Positions 43,550 through 54,817 of a DNA stretch of 64,000 nt are shown piece after piece. The translations under genes and the position numbers were made by a program. The notes beneath the pieces are model-generated. The model worked only from the letters and a program-made list of their open reading frames with translations. It was not told the DNA's origin and searched no databases. Source of the stretch: Wallemia ichthyophaga EXF-994 (taxonomy: Eukaryota > Basidiomycota > Wallemiomycetes > Wallemiales > Wallemiaceae). The stretch lies in contig NW_008806276.1 of the NCBI RefSeq assembly GCF_000400465.1, positions 1-64,000 on the forward strand. The letters are read 5' to 3'. Every line of letters starts with the position of its first letter. Positions within the stretch are counted from its first letter, which is position 1.

Positions 43550-44278
43550 ATGAATATGTCATTCACGCTGGGATTGATTGTGGGACAGCTCAGCGTGATT
43601 GCATTGCTGATGTTGATAATAAAGTATTTCATATTCAGCGATGTGGATGTGGCGATAGAGAAGCGTCGTCGGAAGAAGATGAAAGGGGAATTGCGCGCGG
43701 AAGGTGAGGAAGGTGAGGAGGATACGAAAGGGAGTACGGAGAAAGAGGAAAGCGTCGAATGGATGAATCTGCTACTAAAATCGTTGTACGCTGTTTATCG
43801 GCAGCATTTCAATAAAGTGGGCAAGGAAAAGATAGAGGAGATGCTAAATAGACGCAGAGGGGGAGTTATGGACAGAATCATCGTCAATGACGTCGGTATT
43901 GGTGACAAGTATCCTAATTTCAGTAATGCACGCTACACACAAGGAAAATGCTACTTGGATTTTGATTATAACGACGAATTGGAGCTGGATGTCACAACGA
44001 AGCTGATGATAAACTACCCGAAGCCGAGATTCGGGAGCATTCCAGTGGACGTGGTGATACGGCTGATAAGGTTTAGTGGGAGTGTATGGGTGGAGGTGGA
44101 TGGAGGGGAAATGACGGTGGGGCTCTCGAGCAACTACAACCTCAACATCAAGTGCCAGAGCTACGTCGGCAGCCGCGCAAAGCTGAAGGATGTGCCCAAG
44201 ATCGAGGAATTGATATACAACAATCTCGACAACATCCTCACCAACAAGCTATCCGAGTATAAATTCAAGATCGTGTAG
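43550..44278 (+). CDS. MMM1: ERMES subunit Mmm1
   Basis: Mmm1 is the ER-anchored subunit of the ER-mitochondria encounter structure and transfers lipid through its SMP domain. The intronless frame encodes 242 residues. An N-terminal membrane helix with the family signature (FTLGLIVGQLSVIALLMLIIKYFIF) is followed by a charged linker. The SMP domain contains SVEWMNLLLKSLYAVYR, IIVNDVGIGDKYPNFSNAR, YLDFDYNDELELDVTTKLMINYP, IPVDVVIRLIRFSG and LKDVPKIEELIYNNLDNIL. It is shorter than many homologues, mainly in the linker and tail. Two in-frame ATGs lie at 43550 and 43556; the first is used here. Confidence 0.92.
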   Translation: MNMSFTLGLIVGQLSVIALLMLIIKYFIFSDVDVAIEKRRRKKMKGELRAEGEEGEEDTKGSTEKEESVEWMNLLLKSLYAVYRQHFNKVGKEKIEEMLNRRRGGVMDRIIVNDVGIGDKYPNFSNARYTQGKCYLDFDYNDELELDVTTKLMINYPKPRFGSIPVDVVIRLIRFSGSVWVEVDGGEMTVGLSSNYNLNIKCQSYVGSRAKLKDVPKIEELIYNNLDNILTNKLSEYKFKIV

Positions 44279-44364
44279 CCATTGTAAAATAAAATTGATA
44301 ATCGCCTTCAATTCGGACTCTTTTCAGCGATCATCCGCCATCACCTGCGATCACCGAGTGTTTG

Positions 44365-44920
44365 ATGAGCCAGAGCCAACAGCTGCCGACGCTCGAGCCC
44401 AAGGCATACAGTTCACTAGCGATAAACCAGAAGAACATAGTGGAGCTGAGTGGCGACAAGGATTTGTACCTGTTCAAGCTTGACAACATATCCCATCACC
44501 AGCCGAGCGAGCAGACGCAGAAGAAAGAGCCGTCCAAGTCTGAGCTGGTAGCTAGGAGATATATGACAGACTCGACTACGCCGTCTTCGTCGAGGATGTC
44601 GAGTGTGCCGAGCGTGTCGAGCGTGTCCATGTCGACACTATCCACGTTATCAAGGGACAGGGACACCCGCAATCACGCTCACGCTCACAGCCCGACGAAT
44701 CGGCAGCCACTGGCGTGTATCGGGTGCAGGAAGCAGAAACTAAAGTGTTTGGGTGGCAAGCCATGTCAGCGCTGTGACAAGAGAGGTGAGAGTGTTCTCT
44801 GTGGTCCTATCCACCCATCTGACTTTCTCAATTCCAGGCAAAGACTGCGTATACGATACGCAAGTGCGAAGACGTGGCCCAGACAGAATAGCAGGCGGAA
44901 GGCTCAAGCCGGGGAGCTGA
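44365..44920 (+). CDS. small Zn2Cys6 binuclear-cluster protein
   Basis: Exons 44365-44785 and 44838-44920 (52-nt intron) give 167 residues. The fungal Zn2Cys6 DNA-binding cluster lies near the C-terminus and spans the intron: ACIGCRKQKLKC, PCQRCDKRG, then KDCVYD. A basic tail (QVRRRGPDRIAGG) ends the protein soon after. The N-terminal 100 residues are Ser-rich with one charged block (NIVELSGDKDLYLFKLDNI). Most fungal Zn2Cys6 regulators place the cluster at the N-terminus of 600-1,000 residues and carry a large regulatory domain; this one has neither. It may be a regulator, a dominant-negative form, or a non-transcriptional DNA-binding protein. Confidence 0.8.
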
Positions 44921-45014
44921 TGCGATTATATTTATTTTATTACCCTTGTCCATTGTCCATTGTACCTGTACTATCTACACGCTCTTTATTCAGTTCCACC
45001 AACTCAACTGAATT

Positions 45015-45952
45015 ATGTCATTTTTCAAATCCGTCGGCGACAACGCCAAGAAGTTTTCCAGCCAGGGATTCGATATGGCTAAATCTGGCGCTAATTCTGC
45101 TTCCTCTTTCGCAGGCGATATCGCTAAACGACCTGAACTTGATTTCAGTCTGCCGAGGGAATGCGACAAAGCGGCAGAAATCCTTCAGTCTTTTCTAGCT
45201 AATCCGGATGACCCACTAAGTGCACTGAACAGCATTCCCAAAGCTGTACTCGAGCGTGCTAGCGGTTTGGCCGTGTTCAGGATAATCAAGGCGGGTTTTT
45301 TAGTAACGGGCCGCGCAGGTAGCGGTATAGTTATTGCTCGACTAGATGACGGTACTTGGTCAGCGCCCTCGTGTATAGCTACCGGTGTGAGTTGGCTTGT
45401 TTGTTGGCGTGGTTTACACCGTCCACACCCACACCGCACTCACACCCTACACAGGGCGTCGGCTGGGGTTTGGCAGTCGGTGCGGACATTACAGATTTCG
45501 TTGTTGTCCTCAACTCGAAAGACGCAGTTGACGCATTCACTTTGGCTGGCAATCTCACTATAGGAGGTAACATATCAGCGTCGGCTGGTCCTTTGGGTAC
45601 TGGCGGGGGAGTGCAAGCTGCGTTATCCGACCCCTCACCTCTATTCTCGTACTCCAAGTCGCGCGGCCTCTTCGCAGGCGTCAGTCTCGAAGGTACTGCT
45701 ATCATGGAGCGGAGAGATACAAACAGTGCTTTCTACGGCACTTCTATCCCCGCTAAAGACATTCTCGGCGGTCGTATACCCCCTCCCCAAATTGGTGAGA
45801 AGATGTACACCGTTATCGAGAACGCGGAGGACGTCGACGAATCGTCTGTGCCTTCTCGAACTCATGTTCCCCCTCCGCCACCCGGTAACTCCTCACAATC
45901 ACCTGCAACGTCTAGAGGACAGACCCTTTTCGACGCTGAAGGTAGATCTTGA
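45015..45952 (+). CDS. SYLF (Ysc84-type) lipid/actin-binding protein
   Basis: Exons 45015-45386 and 45455-45952 (68-nt intron) give 289 residues. The SYLF/DUF500 domain binds phosphoinositides and actin and works at endocytic sites. Landmarks are ECDKAAEILQSFL, IPKAVLERASGLAVFRIIKAGFLVTGRAGSG, DDGTWSAPSCIATGG, WGLAVGADITDFVVVLNS, FTLAGNLTIGGNISASAGPLG, and YSKSRGLFAGVSLEGTAI. Yeast Ysc84/Lsb3 carry a C-terminal SH3 domain, but here the tail is short, Pro/Ser-rich (PPPPPGNSS) and stops without one. Such SH3-less SYLF proteins exist in fungi. Confidence 0.9.
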
Positions 45953-46239
45953 TGGCGTGAGCTGAGATGTGCGCCAGAATATGCAAGGAGGAGAGACGGG
46001 TAGATTTGGAACTTTTATAGCACACTGAGCACTCTGAACAATTTTTACATCATTTGATTCATCTGATTTACGTGTACGACTTGATTCATTCAACTTGATC
46101 TCTATCTACGTGAGATATCTTCTAAATCATCGTCATGTTTTGTGATTTGTTGTGAAGTATGATGTCATGTAGTGTTTGATTACAACGAGTGAGAGAAAGT
46201 AAGAAAGGAGAAAGTCGTCAAGTGAGATGTGTCGTTAGC

Positions 46240-47265
46240 CTATTTATAATCATAGAACCCTTTCCCAGATTTCCTGCCAAAGTTTCCAGCCTGTACGAGT
46301 TCATCGAGGAGAGGGATATCCTTGACAATATCCTTGTCAATGCCAGTAAGCTCGCCTTGCTCTGAATATGCTTTTTCTTTCCAGCCTTCGAGAATATGTT
46401 TAAGAGTGTCCAAGCCTATAAAATCACAAAGTTGGAAAGGGCCCATGGGATGGCCAGCGCCGAGCATCATTGCAGTGTCGACATCTTGCACCGACGCGTC
46501 ACCTCTCTCGACCAAGCGAATAGATTCAGCGAGGTAAGGCACGAGGAGGCGATTAACGATGAAACCCGGGGTATCGGCACAAGCGACGGATTTCTTGCCG
46601 AGTTGGGTGATGAAAGTGTTGAGGCGATCCTTTGTGTCTTGGTTTGTGAAAGGGGTGGAAATCACTTCAACCAAAGCCATTTGAGGGACAGGATTGAAGA
46701 AGTGTAAACCAGCAAAAGATTTCTTACGTGATTCACCAACTAAAGCTGAAATTTCAGAAACGGAGAGAGACGAAGTGTTAGTAGCGAAGATGGTGTTAGG
46801 ACTTGCAAGCTTATCGATGGCAGCGAATAGATCTTGCTTAATGCGAAGATTTTCAATGATTGCCTGGAATTGTTAGTGAATAGACAAAGTCATGGATATC
46901 CAAAAACCCACCTCAATGACGATATCAGATTGAGATACGGCGATTGAAGGGTCAGTGGTTAGATTGAGGTTTGTGAGAGTGTTTTCAATGTAATCTTCCT
47001 GTTGCTGAACGCTCTCGGCAAATCTCTTCTTAGCAACACGTGCAAGGCCTTTCTTAACGATAGCATGACCGTTATCGATAGCTTGATTAGAGACATCAGC
47101 TAAAGTAACTGAATGACCAGACATTGCACTGGATTGAGCTATTCCAGCTCCCATTAAACCCGCACCGAATATTGTAACTTTAGTGTGTGATATTGGTGTT
47201 GTATGGAGTGTGCGTAGGTGGCTGGTTAAACCAATTAATCTACGTGAAGCAGATGATTGTAACAT
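46240..47265 (-). CDS. 3-hydroxyacyl-CoA dehydrogenase, mitochondrial
   Basis: NAD-dependent oxidation of L-3-hydroxyacyl-CoA in beta-oxidation (HADH type). Exons 47265-46912 and 46863-46240 (48-nt intron) give 325 residues. The N-terminus (MLQSSASRRLIGLTSHLRTLHTTP) is a typical mitochondrial presequence. The Rossmann motif is FGAGLMGAGIAQ, then SDIVIEAIIENLRIKQ and IFATNTSSLSVSEI. The catalytic His lies in GLHFFNPVPQMALVEVI, and the C-terminal domain has DTPGFIVNRLLVPYL, GAGHPMGPFQLCDFIGLD and GRKSGKGFYDYK. Length and motifs fit human HADH and bacterial 3-hydroxybutyryl-CoA dehydrogenases. It is divergent from the next gene with 134 bp between starts. Confidence 0.92.
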
Positions 47266-47399
47266 TTTTAAATTTAATTAGTTATATCTTTGTTGTTTCT
47301 GTGTGTAGGTTGGGTGTGTTGGGTGCACTCTTACAACCATCATCATCACCTGCGTCATTTGAAATTATTTGTTTAATCAGTTAATCAGTCAATCTGATA

Positions 47400-50088
47400 A
47401 TGAATCAAGATGGTAATGATCCCGATAACCCAGATATCTCAAAACAACCTCCCATTGGTTCAAGAGCAGCGCGTGAACAGCACCAAGAACAACGCGTACG
47501 ACAGCGAGGGTGGGTGAATAATGACACGAAAAACACAACTAAGATCATTTCACAGTGGTCAAGTATACAGATCAGGTCCATTACAGCTAAATATCCCAAG
47601 GAAACCACCAGCACCACAACAACCCCGTCAATCCGGTGAAAGAGAGCGTCTACCCGTTCCATCACCATTCAATAACCCTCCAATGCGTACAACCGCTATG
47701 ACTAACCTCTTTCGTCACTCTCTATCTCGTTCTCGCAGTCCTATACCACAACAACAACAATCTCCTTCTCCTCTTTTTGCCAATGTTAGAAGCAGTAGCC
47801 AGAGGAGTTACACGAGCAATAGACCTGAAAACTTCCAAACACAGGCCACTCTCATCGATTCAGATAACGGTATTAACGGTAGTAGTCCAAACAGCAATCA
47901 CAGCAATCAGGGTCGAGCTGGTAGTCCGCAAAGCAGCTTCTCCAGTGGCAGAAGCAGCTTATCCAATAACAGGAGCAGCTCGAGTGAAGAAGAGAGAAGG
48001 CGGAGGATGCAGAGTGAGAGAAGTGCGGGCAGTGAAAAAAGTGCACTCAGCACCCTCGATAGAACAACCCAAACCAGCGAATTTCCTAGAGATAGACTCA
48101 CTGATATTGACTCAGTCAATCAGAAAGTAGACGGGCATGATAGAGACATACTCTTCGGAAATAACCCTCTCTTCAACGATATTGATAGCACTCCACTCGA
48201 TGACGGTGATATGTCAGCAGATAAGAGCATCCTTAGTGACAGAGAGAAGCGCATGTCCACCCAACTCATACAGAGCAGTCGCGCTACCCCTCCTCCATCC
48301 AACAAGCGCGAAAAGGGCAAAGGAAGAGTGAGAGGGGAGAGAAAGAAGGAGACGAATATGGATCCAGAAAGGGAGAAGGATATAGAGAAAGAAACAGAAA
48401 AGGAGAATAGCACTGTGGATAAAGCCCACCCCTCTACAGAGCCCACCGAGGACTTTGACAGCCTGGTCGCACCTACACCCCAACAAGCCCCCGCTTCAAT
48501 TAAAAAGAGAGCCCGTAAATCTGATACCAACGAGGTTAAGGAAAGAAAAAAGGCGCGTAAATCTGACAATAAAGAGGCAAAGAAAGCACGCAAGTCTGAA
48601 AACAAATCCAAGAAAATGCGTAAATCACGTGTGACAGAGGATGTAGATGTTAAAGCTGAAACTGATCAATCCCAGCAAGCCCAACAAACCCAGCCATCAA
48701 AGAAGAAGGAGGAGAAAAAAGAGAAGAAAAATAAGAAGGATAAGGCTGCAAGAGAATCCGATAGTCGTCAGGTTAGACGCAGGAGGGGTGGTGTCCAGGA
48801 GGTAAGATCTGATGAAGAAGACGAGACCAGGCCTAGAAAAAGCGAAAGCACAGTTTTCAAAGTACCAGAGTTACCAGCGAAACCAGTCAAACGTAAAAGA
48901 AAGTCAGCGATACGACATGCGTACAGAGATGGCAAAACACAAGCTGATGTGGATAGAGAAGATGCAGCAGCAGCAAAGGCAGCTAAAAACCTAGCGAGGA
49001 AGCGTAAGAAGGACAGACGAATTGATGACGAAGAGATGCATCTTTTCCACACAATCTCTCTATCAGACCAAACGACGATGAATCCATTCGCTCAAGATAT
49101 CGACAAAAAACATGAGGCTGTTGCTAGCAGGGCAATAGCGAAATCTCAACGACAAATAAACGAGATTGATGTGTTTTGGAATTTGCTCGTCAACGAGGTT
49201 GATGATGTAATTGATCAAACTGAGTCACGCACACTTTTGCACGATATCAGACATTTCAATGCACTCCTTGAGAAGGAGTTTACCGAGAAGGTGGGCAGAG
49301 GTCTTCTTGGTGTAATCACCTTTTTCACCTAACAATCCCCGCAGACGGTATGGTTTGAGTATTGCGTCGCTCTCAATGCTCGTTTGGCAACTGCTAAAGC
49401 GCAACAGAAGGATATGCGCAAACGGATCCTTGAGACCCAGAAGTCAATTGCACAAGTATCCAAGCAGATGGCTGGGGTGCAGCAGGATTGGACAGAGAGC
49501 AAGCTACATAGAGAAGAAATGAGCAAGTTGAATTTGTGGATGAATGATGTCCAGTCTCGCAGAATACCACTCGTGGCTGGAGAAGAGATGGATATCGACA
49601 AGAAGGCCAATGTGCAGCTTAAGCAAGAGGTGTCAGATATCTACTCAAGTATTGAGCTCATCCGAACAGTATACTCAGAGGATCCTGATAGCTTCGCTGG
49701 GAATGTACAGCGGTTTGGAAATACCCAAGATAACGCTGGGAAATGCAGGATGTATGGTGTCTTTGATGATGATGGGGAGACTCTACCGGCGGACGAGGAC
49801 TACGAAGACATAATTTATGAGATGGAGTGGGATAGCGCGGGTATTGTGGGAGATGGCAACATTGCAGCCGCGGAAAATGATCTAGATGAAGAGCAATCCA
49901 GCGACGAGGAGAGTATAGGCAGTGTTTCAAGCGAAGATGTCAGCATTGATAGTGATAGCGTGTTCGTGAGCGATGTAGGCGATGTGAGCGACGAAGAAAG
50001 CTCAAGGCAGGTTGATGACGATAGTAGAGTTGCTGCGACGACGGATAGCCCGAATTCGTCACCGTCGTCAGGACACAAAGATATCTAA
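47400..50088 (+). CDS. large basic/acidic nuclear-looking coiled-coil protein
   Basis: Exons 47400-47509, 47556-49290 and 49345-50088 give 862 residues. The N-terminal half is Ser/Arg/Pro-rich and disordered. The middle is very lysine-rich with several KKARKS- and KKMRKS-type words that look like nuclear localisation or AT-hook-like motifs (about residues 340-480). A predicted helical domain (LFHTISLSDQTTMNPF, NEIDVFWNLLVNEVDDVI, TVWFEYCVALNARLA) and a coiled coil follow. The C-terminus is strongly acidic (DEEQSSDEESIGSVSSEDV). A DNA- or chromatin-associated role, possibly an inner-kinetochore CENP-U/Q-type protein, fits the layout, but I do not recognise the family. Confidence 0.75.
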
Positions 50089-50322
50089 TACGTGAATGTA
50101 ATTTATAGTTTTATTTGCAGCATATTTTATAGCCAAAGACATAGCCATGGGTTAGATGGCCAGCTTATACAGAAGATATAAGGAGAGAAATTAGGGATTT
50201 AAATACCCACACACTCACTCACACCCACTCAAATCGCCGTTAATTATCAAATAATTTTTTACCTGAGAATCGACTTGTGAAAAATCCTCCTGAGATGCTC
50301 GCCTAGCAACGCTCACGTCCAG

Positions 50323-50373
50323 GTAAATTTGAAAAAAACGAGAAAAGGGATAAATATTGATATACGCACGCAG
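50323..50373 (+). other. candidate 5'-UTR intron of uL23 gene
   Basis: A GTAAAT donor at 50323 and a CGCAG acceptor at 50373 bound a 51-nt segment that ends six bases before the start codon. Introns in leaders of ribosomal-protein genes are common in fungi. Only transcripts can confirm it. Confidence 0.4.
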
Positions 50374-50379
50374 GACAGA

Positions 50380-50882
50380 ATGCCAGCCAAGAACGTCACA
50401 CAAACCACCAACAAGGCCTTGTCAGCTCGCAAGCACACGCTCAAGGGTGGTCAAACCAACAAGAGTCGTAAGATCCGCACTCAAGTGCACTTCTACAAGC
50501 CAAAGACGTGAGTAGTGCGGGTATAGAGTTTGCGGGCTGTTTGCTCACCTAGATTCCTCGCAGTCTCCGTCTTCCAAGAGACCCAAAGTACCCACGTAAA
50601 TCAATTCCTTCTCGTGGCCAACTCGACCAATATCAAGTTATCCAGCTCCCAGTCAACACTGAGGCAGCTATGAAGAAGGTCGAGGATGACAACACTTTGG
50701 TCTTCACCGTCGACAGAAGAGCTAACAAGCGTCAAATCAAGGACGCTGTTAAGAAGTTATACGACGTTGACGCGGCAAAGATCAACACTCTCATTCGTCC
50801 TGATGCATCAAAGAAGGCTTTCATTAGACTCACTCCAGACCACGACGCCCTTGACGTTGCCAACCGTATTGGTTTGCTTTAG
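50380..50882 (+). CDS. 60S ribosomal protein uL23 (L25/L23a)
   Basis: Component of the large ribosomal subunit near the polypeptide exit tunnel and docking site for SRP and chaperones. Exons 50380-50507 and 50564-50882 (56-nt intron) give 148 residues, the usual length. Landmarks are [81 protein letters not shown] and the C-terminal [22 protein letters not shown]. The lysine-rich N-terminus carries the nuclear import signal. Its codons are noticeably uniform (AAG, CGT, ATC), as expected for high expression. Confidence 0.95.
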
Positions 50883-50942
50883 ATGGCTCTGGTTGTTTGT
50901 TTAACTAAAAGGCTTTTTGTTCATGCACGTGAATTAACATAT

Positions 50943-51726
50943 TTAATCTTGTCTCACTGGTATTTGGTGGAGTAATCCGAATCCAACGCCGCCTGAAGTA
51001 TTTAGACCTATTCTGATAATAAACGCCAAACTCACATCCCAATAAACCTTCCCCTCCCCATTGCCTGTTGGGTACTAGAACTACCTCACGCAGAGTATCG
51101 AAATCGAATGAGTAGACATAAAGCCTTAAAGGTTTATCTGTGTGCTGGTGTACGTGTTAATCTGTATCCTTCAATATCACCTACTCCTCACCATTTCCAC
51201 CAAATCATAGAAATCATTTTCTTGTCTGAGTACACCACCTGGCCATCCAATAACCCAATCACCGTATGGAACCAGACCAGCTGATTCTGCAGGACTTCCC
51301 GTGATAACTTCGAGTATATGCCAAACATTATCAAGTGCACTAGACATTGCCCTGTTTGCGTCACATGCTCTCAAAGTTAAACCGAGCAAACTGTCATCAA
51401 TTTCATTCCATTCTATTGAAGGGACTATCGATACGTCTGTTGAGCTTTAATGAGCCTGGAAATCCTCTAAATAACACCGCAAACCAACCTCTAAACGTCT
51501 GTCTCTTCGATGACCAGATTGTAATATTCACACGTCTATCCTTATGCTCCTGCACGATATCCTGCAAAGGTTTATCTGCCAATTCCTCTCCGTCGGCTGC
51601 CTCAGGCTTAGCGCACGTAATGAAATCGAAGAAAGGCTCAATTGATGCTTTAAACGCGGGTGAGTTACTCCTAACACGGACAACATGAAACCAAGTCTGT
51701 TCAATTGAGCTCGATTGATTTCCCAT
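50943..51726 (-). CDS. GRH1: GRASP-domain Golgi/COPII protein (Grh1-like)
   Basis: Golgi reassembly stacking protein family, acting at ER exit sites and the cis-Golgi and in unconventional secretion. Exons 51726-51489, 51436-51185, 51137-51036 and 50992-50943 give 213 residues. It starts MGNQ, an N-myristoylation signal. The first PDZ-like part has FHVVRVRSNSPAFKASIEPFFDFI, and the second VWHILEVITGSPAESAGLVPYGDWVIGW. It ends with NKPLRLYVYSFDFDTLREVV, WGGEGLLGCGVGFGLLHQIP, assembled only by splicing. It lacks the long Ser/Pro-rich C-terminal region of animal GRASPs. Convergent with uL23 (60 bp) and divergent from PRP6 (55 bp). Confidence 0.92.
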
Positions 51727-51781
51727 CGTTTTTTTATTCAATTCCTTGGTCGTTTCCTCTCAAGTGGACACAATCACAGCC

Positions 51782-54703
51782 ATGGCCACGCGTGCTAATC
51801 CACTAAAGAACAATGCCTCTAAATTCGCTTTCTTAACAATGCATCCTCCGCCTGGCTACGTTGCTGGATTGGGTAGAGGTGCTTCTGGTTTCACTACTAG
51901 ATCAGATATTGGCCCTGCAAGAGAAGCTGGCTCTATGGAAGATCCCGCTTCAGATTTACACTCAAATGCAAATTCAAAAGAAATTGAACCCGAGCAATTC
52001 CAGGATCCTGAGAATGAGACAGGTTTATTTGCAGGCACAGTTTATGACAGGGATGATGAGGAGGCTGATAAGATATACGATATGATCGACGATAAAATGG
52101 ATGAGAGGAGACGCGCAAAGAGGGAAGCCGCTGAGAAGAAATCTCAGGAAGCTCATTTAGCAGCTAACCCTAAAATCCAAACTCAGTTCTCCGATCTTAA
52201 ACGCTCTTTGGCTCACGTTAGCGAGGAAGAATGGGGCGCCCTCCCTGAAGCTGGTTCCCTTACCGGTAAACGTCGCAAGAACAACACTCGCAACGATGGT
52301 AAAAGTTATGTTGTTCCTGATAGCGTTCTCGCTGGTGCAAGAGAGAAAAACGAATTGAGCAGCTCAGTGGATGATGACGCTGGTGTTGCAACTCCCGCTT
52401 CCTCCGGAAATACCACAGATTTTCGTGAAATTGGTCAAGCTAGAGATAAATCCTTGTCTTTGCGTCTCGATCAATTGAGTGGTGCGAGTGGGAGTGGCAG
52501 TGCGAGTACTAGCGCTGGTACCCCCAGTAGTACTCAATCTAGCAATGATAGCTCCACCTTCACCCCTTCAACCTCAAACGCCACAGGGACATCAACCTCG
52601 GTTGATCCTAAAGGCTATCTATCCGGTTTGAACTCTGTTCAACTTAAATCAGACGCCGAGATTGGCGATATCAAAAAGGCAAGAGCTCTACTCGAGAGCG
52701 TCATAAAAACCAACCCAAAGCACGCCCCAGGTTGGATTGCTGCGGGTAGAGTTGAAGAAGTTGCCGGTAGACAAGCTGTAGCGAGAAAGGTCATTGCAGC
52801 TGGCTGTGACAACTGTCCGAAATCTGAAGATGTTTGGTTGGAAGCTGCACGTCTTAATATACCACAAGACGCAAAAGTCATCCTTGCCAACGCCATCAGT
52901 CACCTACCACAGTCAGTAAAGATATGGCTTAAAGCAGTCGATCTAGAGAACGATCCTAAATCTAAACGTAGAGTTTTGAGAAAGGCTATTGAGTATATAC
53001 CGAACAGTGTCAGGTTGTGGAAAGAAGCTGTAAATATGGAAGACGATCCACAGGATGCTCTCATCTTACTAGCACGCGCAACTGAGTTGATTCCATCATC
53101 AGTCGAGCTCTGGCTGGCGTTAGCTAGATTAGAGACACCAGAAAACGCCAAGAAAATTATCAACAAAGCACGCAAAACTATACCAACATCACATGAGATA
53201 TGGATAGCTGCTGCAAGACTACAAGAGCAAGTTGGAGCATCGAGCAATGATATTGATAAGCTGGTGAACAACGGTGTTGGATCTTTGAGATCATCAGGTG
53301 CTCTCTTATCGCGTGAACAATGGTTGAAAGAGGCTGAGAGAGTTGAGCAAGAAGGATCTCCGCTCACATGCGCAGCTATCGTAAAGGCTACTATTCATCA
53401 TGAGATTGAGGATGAAGATAAATATGCCGTTTGGATGGACGATGCTGATTCGTTGGAGGATAGAGGATCGATCGAGACTGCAAGAGCTGTCATTGCATTC
53501 GCACTCAAGGTCTTCCCTGAGCGCTCTAAGCTTTGGAGGCGAGCTGCTGAGCTAGAAAAGCAGCATGGGAATAGGTGGGTATCTCGTGTTGACTCAATCG
53601 CCAGGCTAACGAAGCATAACAGAAACACCCTCACAGATATACTCAAAACAGCTACACAAAATTGTCCGAAGGCAGAAGTACTCTGGTTGATGCTTGCGAA
53701 GGAACACTGGCTTGGTGGAGATGTGGACTCTGCTCGACAAGTCCTAGGTGATGCCTTCAACGCTAATCCATCCTCTGAAGCAGTCTGGCTAGCTGCTGTC
53801 AAGTTGGAAGCTGAAAATAACGAAATTAAGAATGCGAGAATGTTGCTCAATAAAGCAAGACTACAATCTTCCACTGAAAGGATATGGATGAAGTCTGCAG
53901 TCTTTGAACGACAGCATGGCAATAGCATCGAAGCATTGAAATGTGTAAATGAGGCACTCACAAAGTTTCCCACGTTTGACAAACTCTACATGATCAAAGT
54001 TGGTTTACTCGATGGTAATGTTGACGGCGGTGGTGATGATAATGGTAGTAGAAGCAACAACAAAGAGATAAGAGACACATTCGCAGCAGCGCTTAAGAAA
54101 TGTCCTCAATCACCCACACTATGGATACTGTCTTCACGATTCGAAGAAAAGATGGGCGTTATTATCAGATCGCGCGCACTGTTAGAGAAGGGTCGTCTCA
54201 TCAACAAAAACTGCGACATACTATGGGCAGAAGCTATTAGAGTGGAGGAGAGAGCGAATGCAGGAAATCAAGCAAAAGGATTACTCTCAAAGGCACTCCA
54301 AGAGTGCCAAACTTCCGGTCTATTGTGGTCTATTGCTATTTGGATGGAACCTCGACCATCTCGAAAGACAAAATCAGTTGATGCGTTACGTAAAGTGACA
54401 GATGATCCAACTATAATTGTCACAGTCGCTCGTATGCTTTGGATGGAAGGTAAGAAAGACAAGGCTAGGTCGTGGTTGAGTAAATCATGTAAAGCTGATC
54501 CAGACAATGGTGATCATTGGGCATGGTGGTATAAGTTTGAGCTACAAGATGGCACACAAGAAAATGCACAGAATGTACTGGAATCTGCTAAGCAAGCTGA
54601 ACCACATCATGGTGAAATTTGGCAGTCCGTAATTAAAGACGATGCTAATATCGGTAAAGCGTATAATGTACTAATTAAGCAAACGGCAAGCAAATTATCT
54701 TAA
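51782..54703 (+). CDS. PRP6: U4/U6.U5 tri-snRNP protein Prp6
   Basis: Prp6 (S. pombe Prp1) bridges U5 and U4/U6 in the spliceosomal tri-snRNP. The intronless frame encodes 973 residues, the family length. The PRP1 N-terminal domain is clear: PPPGYVAGLGRGASGFTTRSDIGPA, then DRDDEEADKIYDMIDDKMDERR. A Ser-rich linker precedes the C-terminal superhelix of HAT/TPR repeats: LWKEAVNMEDDPQDALILLARA, VWLAAVKLEAENNEIKNARMLL, DNGDHWAWWYKFE and others. The start at 51782 begins MATRANPLKNNASKFAF, which fits the family better than upstream alternatives. Its strict intronlessness contrasts with the multi-intron neighbours. Confidence 0.94.
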   Translation: MATRANPLKNNASKFAFLTMHPPPGYVAGLGRGASGFTTRSDIGPAREAGSMEDPASDLHSNANSKEIEPEQFQDPENETGLFAGTVYDRDDEEADKIYDMIDDKMDERRRAKREAAEKKSQEAHLAANPKIQTQFSDLKRSLAHVSEEEWGALPEAGSLTGKRRKNNTRNDGKSYVVPDSVLAGAREKNELSSSVDDDAGVATPASSGNTTDFREIGQARDKSLSLRLDQLSGASGSGSASTSAGTPSSTQSSNDSSTFTPSTSNATGTSTSVDPKGYLSGLNSVQLKSDAEIGDIKKARALLESVIKTNPKHAPGWIAAGRVEEVAGRQAVARKVIAAGCDNCPKSEDVWLEAARLNIPQDAKVILANAISHLPQSVKIWLKAVDLENDPKSKRRVLRKAIEYIPNSVRLWKEAVNMEDDPQDALILLARATELIPSSVELWLALARLETPENAKKIINKARKTIPTSHEIWIAAARLQEQVGASSNDIDKLVNNGVGSLRSSGALLSREQWLKEAERVEQEGSPLTCAAIVKATIHHEIEDEDKYAVWMDDADSLEDRGSIETARAVIAFALKVFPERSKLWRRAAELEKQHGNRWVSRVDSIARLTKHNRNTLTDILKTATQNCPKAEVLWLMLAKEHWLGGDVDSARQVLGDAFNANPSSEAVWLAAVKLEAENNEIKNARMLLNKARLQSSTERIWMKSAVFERQHGNSIEALKCVNEALTKFPTFDKLYMIKVGLLDGNVDGGGDDNGSRSNNKEIRDTFAAALKKCPQSPTLWILSSRFEEKMGVIIRSRALLEKGRLINKNCDILWAEAIRVEERANAGNQAKGLLSKALQECQTSGLLWSIAIWMEPRPSRKTKSVDALRKVTDDPTIIVTVARMLWMEGKKDKARSWLSKSCKADPDNGDHWAWWYKFELQDGTQENAQNVLESAKQAEPHHGEIWQSVIKDDANIGKAYNVLIKQTASKLS

Positions 54704-54817
54704 CAAGTTGATAAATTTGGTATACAATATTTAAAGTCAAGTGTTCAAATCAAAATTATTTATTTTCTTCAATGAGTAACTCATGTTACTCATGTTGCTC
54801 AATAGAAATAATTTATT

